Source: Synechococcus sp. WH 8101 (GTDB lineage Bacteria > Cyanobacteriota > Cyanobacteriia > PCC-6307 > Cyanobiaceae). Taken from it: DNA of 64,000 nucleotides. Position numbers and translations under genes: made by a program. The stretch is taken from contig NZ_CP035914.1 of NCBI RefSeq assembly GCF_004209775.1, forward strand, positions 2,418,001 through 2,482,000, given 5' to 3'. Below are positions 19,677 to 29,136 of the stretch, one piece after another (the stretch's first letter is position 1; every line of letters starts with the position of its first letter). The notes beneath the pieces are model-generated. The model saw nothing but the letters and a program-made list of their open reading frames with translations, did no database searches and was not told the origin of the DNA.

Positions 19677-19688
19677 GCCGGTTCAGCC

Positions 19689-20504
19689 TCAGGGGCGCAC
19701 GCCCCGGGCGAGGAACACCCCTACAAAGGCCCAGGCTCTGGGATCATCCACCAGGGCATCGGCGGACTCCAAGGTGGCGCGAGCCGCTTCGAGTTCCTCT
19801 CCTTCAAGCAACAGGCGCTTGAATCCGAGCGTGATATCGAGAAACGCCCGCATCCCGAGCTGTCGCGACGTCACCGTCTCCACATGCACGTCGACCGGGT
19901 TGTAGCCGCTCTCCTCCAGCAGGCGACCGAGCTGGCGACCGATCAAGCGATTGCCACCGCGCCGCTCCTGGGCGCGAGCCGCAGCCGCCGTGAAGGTGGC
20001 GAAGCCTTCCGGTTCTGGAACCAACGTCAACCAGCTGTCGTCGATATCAAAAATGCACAGCACACCACCGGGCTTCAGCAGGGCCCGGATTGCTTCCAGC
20101 GCCTGCAACGGCTGCTCAAGGTGCTGGAAGAGCAGCCGGGCATAAATGAAGTCAAACTGACCCTGCTCCAGGGGAGGGGCATACACATCTCCCTGCACAA
20201 ACCGAATCGACGCCAACCCCGCGGTCGCCGCTTCCTCGCGGGCGGCGGCGAGCAACGCACCGTTGAGATCCATGGCCGTAACCCGCGACTTGGGATGGGC
20301 CTGGGCGATCAATCGACTGATCACACCGGGGCCGCAGGCCAGATCGAGCACCGCCTGACCATCCGCCAATCCCATCCTCTCGAGCAGCTGCAGTTCGAGC
20401 TGGGCCGAACGCTGAGCCTGAAGCTGCAGCCGCTCCAATTCACCGCTCGCATCACCGAGGGCGGTGAAGTCATAGGAGCCGGCGGCGTTGGGGTTGGTCG
20501 TCAT
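19689..20504 (-). CDS. SAM-dependent methyltransferase
   Basis: Class I Rossmann methyltransferase of about 271 residues. The SAM-binding box VLDLACGPGVISRLI, the acidic TAMDLN strand end, VQGDVYAPP and LLKPGGVLCIFDID (motif post-III) appear in order. The substrate cannot be inferred. The start region overlaps the end of the upstream fusion gene by about 35 bases (ATG at 20504, alternative at 20513), indicating coupled translation and possibly joint action on an acylated product. Confidence 0.8.
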   Translation of the reverse strand: MTTNPNAAGSYDFTALGDASGELERLQLQAQRSAQLELQLLERMGLADGQAVLDLACGPGVISRLIAQAHPKSRVTAMDLNGALLAAAREEAATAGLASIRFVQGDVYAPPLEQGQFDFIYARLLFQHLEQPLQALEAIRALLKPGGVLCIFDIDDSWLTLVPEPEGFATFTAAAARAQERRGGNRLIGRQLGRLLEESGYNPVDVHVETVTSRQLGMRAFLDITLGFKRLLLEGEELEAARATLESADALVDDPRAWAFVGVFLARGVRP

Positions 20505-21675
20505 CGGGGGCATCCCAGCTGAGCTGAAGTAGGCGTTCCGTTGTGCTGGAGAGGCGTTCCGACAGCACCAGCGCCAGGTTACGCAGCACGAGCGCCATGG
20601 CATCCGGTTGGGTGCGCAGCGCCTTGTTCAGAAAGGCCTGGGTGAGCACCAGCACCCGCATGTCCGTGGCCGCCACCACATCGGCACTGCGTTGCCTGCG
20701 GCCGAGGAAGCCCATCTCACCGAACACATCACCGGGCTTGAGCACAGCAAGCTCAAGCCGTTGTCCCTGATGCTGCCGACTCACCTCGGCAAAGCCCTCC
20801 ATCACCACGAACAGATCCTGCCGAGGTTCCCCCTCCGAAACGATGCGATCTCCGGCGGCGCACTGCAGCACGGTGCCGGTTTTCAGGAGACGACGGGACT
20901 GCTCATCGCTCAACCCCTGCAGAAGCGGCAGACCCTGCCCCGGCCGACGCAAGGCCTCGCCAGCCAGCTCCCAAAACTGATCGGGATCCACCAGGCGATG
21001 GTTCAGGCCCCAATACCTCTGAGACTGTTGATCGAGCCAAATCCCATCGGCCTCTGCGGCGCCCTCTGCATCAACACATCGCGCCAGCGCCGGATGACGC
21101 ATCAGGGGAGAACGACTCCGGCGCAGATGGTCGCGATCGCGGAGGGCCAGCAACATCGGCACCTGATAGCCCACACCAGGCCAGGCGATGCCGGCACAGA
21201 AGCGGCGATACCCCAGCTGCTCATACAGCTCGATCAATCCGGGATGGGCGTGGCAGAGGTCCAATCGGATGCCCTGATCGAGGGCATCGGCAAAACAACG
21301 GTTGAACAACAACCCGAGGGAGCCGCCGCCGCGCCAGTCGGCGCGAAGCATGAGCCTGGAGGTGTAAGACAGCGCTTCAAGGGGCGCCTGCTCCAGCAGA
21401 GGCTCCAGGGCAATCGGGCGCAAGGCCTCCCGAGCTGACGCCAGGGCTGCGAGGCGATTGAAACGCAGCGTGCCGACCAGGGCACCGTCTCCATCTCGGA
21501 GCACATACAGGCTGGCACTAACATCAAAGCGGTCGGTGAGCTCACGGCGCTCATGGTCGGCATCCGGTGGAGACTTGCCCATCTCCTCCACATACACGGC
21601 GTAGCGAAAGCGATACACCTCCTGCCGCTCAGCCTCCGAAACGGCCAGCGCCACACTCGTGTGCTGATCGGTCAA
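20470..21675 (-). CDS. FeeM-type N-acyltransferase fused to a cyclic-nucleotide-binding domain
   Basis: 401 residues in two parts. Residues about 1-185 follow the N-acyl amino acid synthase / autoinducer-synthase (GNAT-like) pattern: YRFRYAVYVEEMGKSPPDAD, ALVGTLRFNR, SYTSRLMLRADWRGGGSLGLL, CHAHPGLIELYEQLGYRRF. Residues about 255-370 form a CRP-type cNMP-binding domain with GDRIVSEGEPRQDLFVVMEG and the phosphate cassette VFGEMGFLGRRQRSADVVAA. Fusion of a catalytic acyltransferase to a ligand sensor suggests ligand-gated acylation, but ligand and substrate are unknown. Confidence 0.75.
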   Translation of the reverse strand: MTDQHTSVALAVSEAERQEVYRFRYAVYVEEMGKSPPDADHERRELTDRFDVSASLYVLRDGDGALVGTLRFNRLAALASAREALRPIALEPLLEQAPLEALSYTSRLMLRADWRGGGSLGLLFNRCFADALDQGIRLDLCHAHPGLIELYEQLGYRRFCAGIAWPGVGYQVPMLLALRDRDHLRRSRSPLMRHPALARCVDAEGAAEADGIWLDQQSQRYWGLNHRLVDPDQFWELAGEALRRPGQGLPLLQGLSDEQSRRLLKTGTVLQCAAGDRIVSEGEPRQDLFVVMEGFAEVSRQHQGQRLELAVLKPGDVFGEMGFLGRRQRSADVVAATDMRVLVLTQAFLNKALRTQPDAMALVLRNLALVLSERLSSTTERLLQLSWDAPDDDQPQRRRLL

Positions 21676-21693
21676 CGCCCCATCTCCCGGCAG

Positions 21694-24027
21694 TCAGCTC
21701 TGCCCGGTGCGGGCGATGTCGAGCACATCGGCCATGGAGCGGATCTGCGCCATGGTGCGTTGCAACTGCTCAACGCTGCTGATCTCCACCCGCAGATCAA
21801 TCCGAGCCGGTTTGTCGTAAGCGGTTTTCACCCGAGCATCACTCACGTTGATCGAACCATCAGACAGACGCATGAGGATGTCCTTGAGAATGCCGACGCG
21901 GTCGATCACCTCAATGCGCAACTGGGCCGGGAAACGCTGACCATGGCGGGCCACCGCAGGATTCCAGCTCACCGGCAGACGACGTTCACTGGGAATCGCC
22001 TCCACATTGGCGCATTCCTGCCGGTGAATCGTGATGCCGTGATTCCCAAGGGCCACCGTGCCCACGATCGCTTCACCCGGCAAGGGGCTGCAACACCCAC
22101 CGAGCCTGTAGTCGAGTCCTTCGACGCCGAGAATCGGCACCGAGGATCCCTGGGATGAACGTGGAGATGACGCTTCCGCCTGCTCCACCAAGCGACGCGC
22201 CACATCCTCATTGCTGAGGGGCTGGGCCTCGGCCGCGGTCTGCAGGCGGATTTCCTCCCGCAGGCGATTGAGCACCTGATGCAGTGTGACAGCACCAAAC
22301 CCCAGGGCCGCCAACAGATCATCCGTGCTGTGAAGATTGCAGCGCTCGGCCACCCGCGTCATCGCGTCGCTGTGCAACAAGGCATCGAATCCATTGCGAC
22401 CTAGCTCCTTCTCCAACAGATCCTTGCCCCGCTGGATCGTTTCATCCCGATGGCTGCGCTTGTACCACTGGCGAATGCGGTTGCGTGCGGTAGGGGTGGC
22501 AACGAAATTCAGCCAATCGAGGCTGGGATGGGCTGTTTTGCTGGTAAGGATCGTGATGAAGTCGCCGTTTTGCAGAGGGGTCGACAACGGGGAGAGGCGA
22601 TCGTTGATGCGCACGCCATGGCAGTGATTTCCCACTTCGGAATGGATGCGATAGGCGAAATCCACGGCCGTTGATCCCTTACGAAGGCCCACCACATCCC
22701 CCTTCGGGGTAAACACGAACACCTCCTCATCGAAGAGATCTTCTTTGATCGAGGCGAGGTAGTCGTTGTGGTCATCAGCGCCACCCTCCTGCTGCCAATC
22801 GACCAGTTGCCGCAACCAGTTGAAGCGTTCGGTGTCACCTCCCGCAGCCGGCGAGCCTCCCTCCTTGTATTTCCAGTGGGCCGCAATGCCGAACTCGGCC
22901 ACCTGGTGCATCTCCAGAGTGCGGATCTGCACTTCAATCGGTCGGTGCCGGCCGATCACGGCCGTGTGCAACGACTGATAGCCATTCGGTTTGGGCAGAC
23001 CGATGTAGTCCTTGAAGCGTCCGGGGATCGGCCGAAACGTGTCGTGCACCACCGCCAGCGCCCGGTAGCAACTCTCCACGTTGGGCGTCAGGATCCGCAG
23101 CGCGGCCACGTCGTAGATCTCGTGGAACGCCTTCTGCTGCCGCTGCATCTTGCTCCAGATGCCATAGAGATGCTTCGGCCTGCCGCTCACCTCACAGCTG
23201 TCGAGACCGACCGCTGCCAGACGATCGCTCAGCAGTTTGACGGTGACGCCGAGCCGTTCCTCCCGCTCGCTGCGTTTGGTGGCCACCTCCTGCTGGATCT
23301 CGCGGAACGCGTCGGGTTCCAGCAGCTTGAAGGCGAGATCCTCGAGCTCCCACTTGAAACGACCAATGCCCAGACGGTTGGCCAGGGGGGCGTAAATCTC
23401 CCGCGTTTCCCGGGCAATGCGCTGGCGTTTCTCTTCCTTGAGCGCCCCCAGGGTGCGCATGTTGTGCAGCCGATCGGCCAGCTTCACCAGCACCACACGG
23501 ATGTCGCTGGCCATGGCCAGAAACATCTTGCGCAGGTTCTCCGCCTGGGCTTCCGTGCGGTTGGTGAAGTGGAGGCCGCCCAGCTTGGTGACCCCCTCCA
23601 CCAGCTCCCGCACTTCCGCACCGAAGTGACTTTCGAGCTGGGCAGGAGTTAGGTCGGTGTCTTCCACCACATCATGGAGAAAGCCGGCGGCGATCACCGG
23701 CGCACTGGCGCCGATGTCGCGGAGCAGATCGGCCACCGCCACCGGGTGCACGATGTAGGGGTCACCACTGGCCCGGAACTGGCCCTGATGCAGCTGGAAG
23801 GCAAAATCGAAGGCCGCCGCCAGCAACGCCTCCGGATCGGTTGGACAGCTGTAGCCCTCGCCGGGAGGCACATGGGTGAGGCACTCCCGCAGCCAGTCGG
23901 GCAGATCGATGCCGTAATCCTCGATCGTGCGAATCGGATGCACGCGCTGCATCGGCTGGTCGCAGGGCTCTGCAGCACGGACCGCATCGGCCTGGGGCTG
24001 TTCCGGCGCAGAGGTGACGTTCAGCAT
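21694..24027 (-). CDS. spoT: Bifunctional (p)ppGpp synthetase/hydrolase (RelA/SpoT family)
   Basis: 777 residues, the full RSH length. The HD hydrolase domain carries FLHDVVEDTDLT, and the synthetase domain has AVVHDTFRPIPGRFKDYIGLPKPNGYQSLHTAV. These are followed by a TGS domain (VFTPKGDVVGLRKGSTAVDFAYRIHSEVG) and a C-terminal ACT domain. It makes and degrades the stringent-response alarmone. The start MLNVTSAPEQPQ is chosen because upstream sequence has no family similarity. It heads the same-strand row that includes the acyltransferase/cNMP fusion. Confidence 0.93.
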   Translation of the reverse strand: MLNVTSAPEQPQADAVRAAEPCDQPMQRVHPIRTIEDYGIDLPDWLRECLTHVPPGEGYSCPTDPEALLAAAFDFAFQLHQGQFRASGDPYIVHPVAVADLLRDIGASAPVIAAGFLHDVVEDTDLTPAQLESHFGAEVRELVEGVTKLGGLHFTNRTEAQAENLRKMFLAMASDIRVVLVKLADRLHNMRTLGALKEEKRQRIARETREIYAPLANRLGIGRFKWELEDLAFKLLEPDAFREIQQEVATKRSEREERLGVTVKLLSDRLAAVGLDSCEVSGRPKHLYGIWSKMQRQQKAFHEIYDVAALRILTPNVESCYRALAVVHDTFRPIPGRFKDYIGLPKPNGYQSLHTAVIGRHRPIEVQIRTLEMHQVAEFGIAAHWKYKEGGSPAAGGDTERFNWLRQLVDWQQEGGADDHNDYLASIKEDLFDEEVFVFTPKGDVVGLRKGSTAVDFAYRIHSEVGNHCHGVRINDRLSPLSTPLQNGDFITILTSKTAHPSLDWLNFVATPTARNRIRQWYKRSHRDETIQRGKDLLEKELGRNGFDALLHSDAMTRVAERCNLHSTDDLLAALGFGAVTLHQVLNRLREEIRLQTAAEAQPLSNEDVARRLVEQAEASSPRSSQGSSVPILGVEGLDYRLGGCCSPLPGEAIVGTVALGNHGITIHRQECANVEAIPSERRLPVSWNPAVARHGQRFPAQLRIEVIDRVGILKDILMRLSDGSINVSDARVKTAYDKPARIDLRVEISSVEQLQRTMAQIRSMADVLDIARTGQS

Positions 24028-24083
24028 CCGACCCGACGGGGTCAATCCATGGTATTGACTCAGGTGTCCCCGTGCTCCCCCTG

Positions 24084-25691
24084 ATGTCCACCCCGGCGGC
24101 AGCAGTGCTGGAGCTGGACCAGCTGCAATTGCGTTACCCGGGCAGCGAACGCTGGACCCTCGATGGGTTGGATCTGCAGCTGGCGCAAGGGGAGCGGCTC
24201 GCTCTGGTGGGCCCGTCTGGCTGCGGCAAAAGCACGGTGGCGCGGGCGGTGCTCCAGTTGCTGCCAACGGGCAGCCTTTGCCGGGGTGGCCTGCGCCTGC
24301 GCGGGCAGGATCCGCGCCAGCTGAGCCGCAGCGCCCTGCGCCGCTTGCGCGGTGAGGCGGTGGGCCTTGTGTTTCAGGATCCGATGACGCGGCTGAACCC
24401 GCTGATGACCGTGGGACGTCACCTGACCGACACCCTCAGCGCCCACCGGACAACATGGTCGGCAACCGCCAAGCGAGAACGGGCGGAACAGTTGCTGGAA
24501 TCGGTGGGCATCGGCGCCGAGCGCTTCAGCGCCTACCCGCATGAATTCAGCGGTGGCATGCGACAGCGCCTGGCGATCGCCCTGGCCATCGCCCTCGATC
24601 CGCCGCTGGTGATCGCCGATGAACCCACCACCAGCCTCGATGTGGCCGTGGCGAATCAGGTGATGGCCGTCCTGCAGGGCCTCTGTGCGGAGCGGGGAAG
24701 TGCCCTGCTGCTGATCAGCCATGATCTGGCCATGGCCCACCGCTGGTGCGAGCGGATGGCGGTGCTGGATCAGGGCCGGGTGACCGAGCTCAGCAGCAGC
24801 CAGGCGGTGCTGACGCAGCCCCACTCCGACGTGGGCCGGCGTCTGGTGGCGGCAGCGCGCCTGCGGGAGGGAGGGCAGACACCTACTGCGCCAGAGAGCC
24901 GACTGCTGCTCCGTGTGGAGAACCTGCGTTGCTGGCACAACCTGGGAGGACCTCCCTGGTCGCCCACCTGGCTGAAAGCGGTGGATGGTGTGAGTTTTGC
25001 CCTCCAGGCCGGCGAATCCCTGGGGGTGGTGGGCGGCTCCGGTTGTGGCAAAAGCACGCTCTGCCGCGCCCTCATGGGACTGAACCCGATTCGGGGTGGG
25101 CGGGTGTGGCTCAAAGGTGAGGATCTGTTGCGCCTGCGAGGGGAGCGGGAACGAGCGGCACGACGCTCCCTCCAGATGGTGTTTCAGGACCCGCTCGCCT
25201 GCCTCAACCCGGCCATGCCGGTGGGGGAAGCGATCGCCGATCCGCTCCTGATCCATAGGCTGGCCAGCACGGCAGCCGCCCGGGAACGGGCCCGGGAGCT
25301 GCTGGAGCTGGTGGGCCTGACTCCAGCCGAAGAGTTTCAGAACCGTCGGCCCCGACAGCTCTCAGGTGGGCAGCAACAACGAGTGGCAATCGCCCGTGCC
25401 CTCGCTCTCGAACCGCAGGTGCTGATCTGTGATGAAAGCGTGAGCATGCTCGATGCCGAGATTCAAGCGGAGGTGCTCGGCCTGTTGCGGGCGCTGCAGC
25501 AACGCCTGGGTCTGGCCCTGATCTTCATCACCCACGACCTGTCGGTGGCCAGTGGGTTCTGCCACAGGGTGATCGTGCTCGACAAGGGCAAGATCGTGGA
25601 GGAAGGCCCCGGTGATCAGCTGCTGATTGCACCCCATGCGGCGATCACCCGAAAGCTGGTGGCGGCATGTCCGCGATTGCCGGAGGGCTGA
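24084..25691 (+). CDS. ABC transporter with two fused ATPase domains (DppD/DppF-like)
   Basis: About 535 residues made of two complete nucleotide-binding domains. Domain 1 has Walker A GPSGCGKST, signature EFSGGMRQRLAIALAIA and Walker B VIADEPTTSLD. Domain 2 has Walker A GGSGCGKST, signature LSGGQQQRVAIARALALEP and LICDESVSMLD. The RLNPLMTVG and CLNPAMPVGE motifs are typical of the oligopeptide/nickel class. No permease or classical binding protein sits beside it. The ATG at 24084 is chosen over a GTG at 24072. Confidence 0.85.
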   Translation: MSTPAAAVLELDQLQLRYPGSERWTLDGLDLQLAQGERLALVGPSGCGKSTVARAVLQLLPTGSLCRGGLRLRGQDPRQLSRSALRRLRGEAVGLVFQDPMTRLNPLMTVGRHLTDTLSAHRTTWSATAKRERAEQLLESVGIGAERFSAYPHEFSGGMRQRLAIALAIALDPPLVIADEPTTSLDVAVANQVMAVLQGLCAERGSALLLISHDLAMAHRWCERMAVLDQGRVTELSSSQAVLTQPHSDVGRRLVAAARLREGGQTPTAPESRLLLRVENLRCWHNLGGPPWSPTWLKAVDGVSFALQAGESLGVVGGSGCGKSTLCRALMGLNPIRGGRVWLKGEDLLRLRGERERAARRSLQMVFQDPLACLNPAMPVGEAIADPLLIHRLASTAAARERARELLELVGLTPAEEFQNRRPRQLSGGQQQRVAIARALALEPQVLICDESVSMLDAEIQAEVLGLLRALQQRLGLALIFITHDLSVASGFCHRVIVLDKGKIVEEGPGDQLLIAPHAAITRKLVAACPRLPEG

Positions 25692-25697
25692 TCCGTG

Positions 25698-26825
25698 ATG
25701 TCGCGTCACTCCCAGCCTGGCTGGAGATTCCGCCTGCCCACACTCCTGAGCTGCGGGACCATGGCGTTCAGCCTGCTGGGGGGATCCCTTCAGGCTCAGG
25801 AGTGGCTGCCCGAGCGGCCGCCGGCTGCGCCGGTGCGGGTGATCTGGTTCCCGAATCCTCCCTATGCCATGGACGCCAAAGGTGTTCCATCGGGGCTGGA
25901 AATCGACCTCTGGCGCATGATCGCCGAAACGCGGCAGATTCCCTACGAAATCCAACGGGCCCCAAGTTTCAAAGAATTGCTCGCGGCCATCCGTTCGGGA
26001 GAGGCCGATGTGGGCATTTCAGGCGTGCTGATTAACGAAAATCGCAGCAAACAATTTCGCTTCTCCTTCCCAACCGCGAGCAGCCATCTGAAGGCTTACA
26101 CACTGGAACGCCAGGAACCGGTCGCACTCCAGCTGCTGCACATCATCATCTCCAAGGAAGTGATGTTGATCTTTCTCGGCCTGATCCTGATCGCCTGCCT
26201 GTTTGCCATCCCGGTGTGGCTTTTAGAGCGCCACCGCCCTGACTTTGCCAATCTGAACAAACGTCATCAACTGATCTTCATCCTTCAGAAAACCCTGCTG
26301 CTCTCCACGGATCACACCAAACGCACCAAAACGCGACTGATCTCCATCGGCTCGTTGTTTGCACGTGTGTTGCTCACGGCCTATTTCGCCTCGTATGTGC
26401 TGCGCCTGGCCAGCCAGGATGCCCTGGAGTTCCAGGCCGACACCACCCCGGAGGTACAGATGGACACTCTGAATCAGTTCACCTTTGCGGCGATCCCCGG
26501 CTACATCCAAACCTCGATCCTGAAGAGTAATGGCGCCAAAACCATCGACTGCGACGTGGCGCGAACCTGCATCGCCATGCTGCAAAAGGGAAAAGTCAAC
26601 GCCATTCTTGATGATGTGCAGACCATGAAAACCGCCCTCGCCACCATGCCAGCCACACCGAAAGTGGCGGCGGCTTCCGGAGAACTGATGCCGCTGTTCA
26701 TGGCCTTTGCCTTCTCCAACGACTTCAACGATGATCCACGATCACGGCAGATTGATGACGCCATTTCCCGCAGTTACTACGACGGCACCTACACCAAACT
26801 GCAACAGCATTGGCTGAAAGACTAG
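25698..26825 (+). CDS. Ionotropic-glutamate-receptor-like binding protein with membrane core
   Basis: About 375 residues. A signal peptide is followed by the first lobe of a family-3 solute-binding domain (VIWFPNPPYAM, GLEIDLWRMIAE, SGEADVGISGVLINENRS). Then come membrane segments around residues 150-178 (EVMLIFLGLILIACLFAIPV) and 225-245 (FARVLLTAYFASYVLRLAS), and then the second lobe. This split-lobe layout is that of GluR0-type prokaryotic glutamate receptors. The potassium filter TVGYG is absent between the segments, so channel activity is doubtful. It starts seven bases after the ABC gene. Confidence 0.65.
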   Translation: MSRHSQPGWRFRLPTLLSCGTMAFSLLGGSLQAQEWLPERPPAAPVRVIWFPNPPYAMDAKGVPSGLEIDLWRMIAETRQIPYEIQRAPSFKELLAAIRSGEADVGISGVLINENRSKQFRFSFPTASSHLKAYTLERQEPVALQLLHIIISKEVMLIFLGLILIACLFAIPVWLLERHRPDFANLNKRHQLIFILQKTLLLSTDHTKRTKTRLISIGSLFARVLLTAYFASYVLRLASQDALEFQADTTPEVQMDTLNQFTFAAIPGYIQTSILKSNGAKTIDCDVARTCIAMLQKGKVNAILDDVQTMKTALATMPATPKVAAASGELMPLFMAFAFSNDFNDDPRSRQIDDAISRSYYDGTYTKLQQHWLKD

Positions 26826-27796
26826 CGACGCCTGAGCACCGCCAGAAGCTTCTCCATTACGGCCGGCAACGGCGCCTCAAACAGCATCCGCTCGCGCGTG
26901 ATCGGATGGTCGAGGCCGAGTTGAAAGGCGTGCAAGGCCTGGCCGGGCAGCTCCACGGGCAGCTTGCGGCAGCGGCTGTAGGTGGGGTCCCCCACCACCG
27001 GGTGGTTCATGTGGGCGCAATGCACCCGAATCTGGTGGGTGCGACCGGTGTCGAGCTTGAAACGCAGCAGCGAGTAATCGCCCAACCGCTCCTGCAGGCT
27101 CCAGTGGGTGCAGGCATAACGCCCGTTCTCGCCACTCACCACCGCATATTTCTTGCGATCGGCTGGATGGCGACCGATCGCGCCCACGATCGTGCCGCTG
27201 TCGCCCCGCGGCACCCCATGCACCACCGCCAGATACTCCCGTGAGGCAATCCGCTTCTGAATCTGCACCTGCAGTTTCACCAGCGCCTCCTGGGATTTGG
27301 CGATCACGATGCAACCGGTGGTGTCTTTGTCGAGCCGATGCACGATGCCCGGCCTGAGCTTGCCGCTGATGCCCGGAAGATCGGGGCAGTGATGCAGCAG
27401 GCCATTCACCAGGGTTCCATCTTTATTGCCCGGTGCCGGATGCACCGTGAGCCCCGCTGGTTTGTTGATCACGATCAGGTGCTCGTCTTCAAACAGCACA
27501 TCGAGATCCATCGGCTCCGGCTTCAGGTAGGGCAACGGCTCCGGTGGCGGCATCCACAGCTGCACCGCATCGCCCTGGCGCAGGGGGGTTTTGGCCTTCC
27601 CGGTCTTGCCATTCACCCGCACAAAGCCGGCATCAATGAACTTCTGAATCCGGGCCCGGCTCTGCTCACTGCGCTGGCTCACCAACCAACGATCGAGGCG
27701 CATCGGCAACGGTTTGGGGTAGGTGAGCTGCACCAGCTCCCCCTCGCCTTCCCCGAAGGCCTGGGTGAAGGTCTCCTCCGGCAGCGGTGGCCTCAA
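26822..27796 (-). CDS. rluD: Large-subunit rRNA pseudouridine synthase, RluD family
   Basis: 324 residues. An N-terminal S4 RNA-binding domain (RLDRWLVSQRSEQSRARIQKFI...VRVNG) precedes the catalytic domain with the aspartate box GIVHRLDKDTTG. DTGRTHQIRVHCAHMNHPVVGD completes the family signature. It isomerises uridines in 23S rRNA. Its start overlaps the stop of ylqF by four bases, and its end overlaps the convergent receptor-like gene by four. Confidence 0.9.
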   Translation of the reverse strand: MRPPLPEETFTQAFGEGEGELVQLTYPKPLPMRLDRWLVSQRSEQSRARIQKFIDAGFVRVNGKTGKAKTPLRQGDAVQLWMPPPEPLPYLKPEPMDLDVLFEDEHLIVINKPAGLTVHPAPGNKDGTLVNGLLHHCPDLPGISGKLRPGIVHRLDKDTTGCIVIAKSQEALVKLQVQIQKRIASREYLAVVHGVPRGDSGTIVGAIGRHPADRKKYAVVSGENGRYACTHWSLQERLGDYSLLRFKLDTGRTHQIRVHCAHMNHPVVGDPTYSRCRKLPVELPGQALHAFQLGLDHPITRERMLFEAPLPAVMEKLLAVLRRR

Positions 27797-28659
27797 ACCG
27801 GCAGCTCCAGGGCAATGCTGCCGAGGGCCGACTTGCGGAAGTCATCCATCAAACGCTGACTCATCCGCGCCGTATCGGCGGAGGTATGCCGCTCTGCGGC
27901 TGCCTGGATCCAGAGGGCGGGATCGGCCGTGTCGCCTGCCAGGGGGATGCCGTAGCGCGTCTCCAGAAGAGACAGCGACACCCCGGAACCCTGACGCGGC
28001 TCGAGGGCAGCCAACAGACGCAGAAACGACTGGGCGGCCCACTCACCGTCGTAGGCGGCCTGGCCGATGTCATCACAGAGGGCCAGGTGCAGCGCCGCCC
28101 GTTGATCGTCGAGCCGTGGCGGCAGCACCCCGGGGGCATCGAGCAGATCCAGGTCTTGCCCGAGGCGCACCCAGCGCAGGGTGCGGGTGACGCCAGCGCG
28201 GCGAGCACTGGCCACCACCTTCTGCTTCACCAGGCGGTTGATCAGGGCCGACTTGCCCACATTTGGGAAGCCCAGCGTGAGCGCCCGCACCGCCCGGGGG
28301 CGCATGCCGCGGTTGCGCCGCCGCTCATTGAGCTGATCACCGGCGCGGATCGCCGCCTGCTGCAGCTGTTTCACCCCCGTTCCGGCTTTGGCATCACACC
28401 AGACCGTGCTCTGGCCCTGCCCCTTGAACCACTGCTGCCAGGCGTCCCGCGCCTCCGCCGTGACCATGTCGCGTCGATTGATCACCAACACGTGCTGCTT
28501 GCCGTTGATCCAGCGGTTGAGGTGGGGATGACCCGTGGCACGCGGAATCCGGGCGTCGCGCACCTCGATCACCAGATCCACCTTGTCGAGATGGCGCCTG
28601 AGCTGTTGCTCCGCTTTAGCGATATGACCTGGATACCACTGAATCGGGGGTGAGGTCAC
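27793..28659 (-). CDS. ylqF: Ribosome biogenesis GTPase YlqF/RbgA
   Basis: 288 residues with circularly permuted GTPase motifs. The G4-like NRRDMVT comes first, then the P-loop FPNVGKSALINRL and the G3 DAPGVLPP. The N-terminus IQWYPGHIAKAEQQL is the YlqF hallmark. It takes part in late assembly of the 50S subunit. It is translationally coupled to rluD (ATGA) and overlaps the usp gene by four bases, giving a usp-ylqF-rluD operon. Confidence 0.93.
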   Translation of the reverse strand: MTSPPIQWYPGHIAKAEQQLRRHLDKVDLVIEVRDARIPRATGHPHLNRWINGKQHVLVINRRDMVTAEARDAWQQWFKGQGQSTVWCDAKAGTGVKQLQQAAIRAGDQLNERRRNRGMRPRAVRALTLGFPNVGKSALINRLVKQKVVASARRAGVTRTLRWVRLGQDLDLLDAPGVLPPRLDDQRAALHLALCDDIGQAAYDGEWAAQSFLRLLAALEPRQGSGVSLSLLETRYGIPLAGDTADPALWIQAAAERHTSADTARMSQRLMDDFRKSALGSIALELPV

Positions 28660-29039
28660 GGCACCACCAGCACCGGGCAGGGGGCCAGCTGGATCACCCG
28701 CGCCGCCGTGCTCTCGCTGTCGTCCTCCAGATTCACCCCCCGAGTTCCCATCACGATCACATCCACATTCAACTCGTCGGCGACATCGCAGATCACAAAG
28801 GCCGGCTTGCCTTCGCGCTCCACCACCTCGCAGGGCAGGCCGGCATCAACAAAGCGTTGTCGGGCCTGCTCGAGCAGCCCGGCCACCGCCGCCGGATCGT
28901 GCATGTCCGGCCGATCGGGCTGCACCACTGAGAGCACGATCAAGCGACTGTCGTGACTGCGGGCCAGCTCCAAGGCCTTGCTGGCGGTCTCCATCGCCTC
29001 CCGGCTCTGGTCGATTGGAAAGAGAACGGTGTTGAACAT
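28656..29039 (-). CDS. Universal stress protein (UspA family)
   Basis: 127 residues starting [19 protein letters not shown]. The ATP-binding-type motif VIVMGTRG followed by [15 protein letters not shown] is the standard UspA end. The G-2x-G-9x-G-(S/T) pattern is only partly kept, so ATP binding is uncertain. It heads the operon with ylqF and rluD and is divergent from pgk. Confidence 0.87.
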   Translation of the reverse strand: MFNTVLFPIDQSREAMETASKALELARSHDSRLIVLSVVQPDRPDMHDPAAVAGLLEQARQRFVDAGLPCEVVEREGKPAFVICDVADELNVDVIVMGTRGVNLEDDSESTAARVIQLAPCPVLVVP

Positions 29040-29136
29040 GACGCGTCCTGTCCTCGGGCCCTGTGAACGTCTTAGCGCTGGAGCCGCGACACTCGGGTTA
29101 ATCTCTCCCCGTTTTCATACCGCACGACACAACCCC

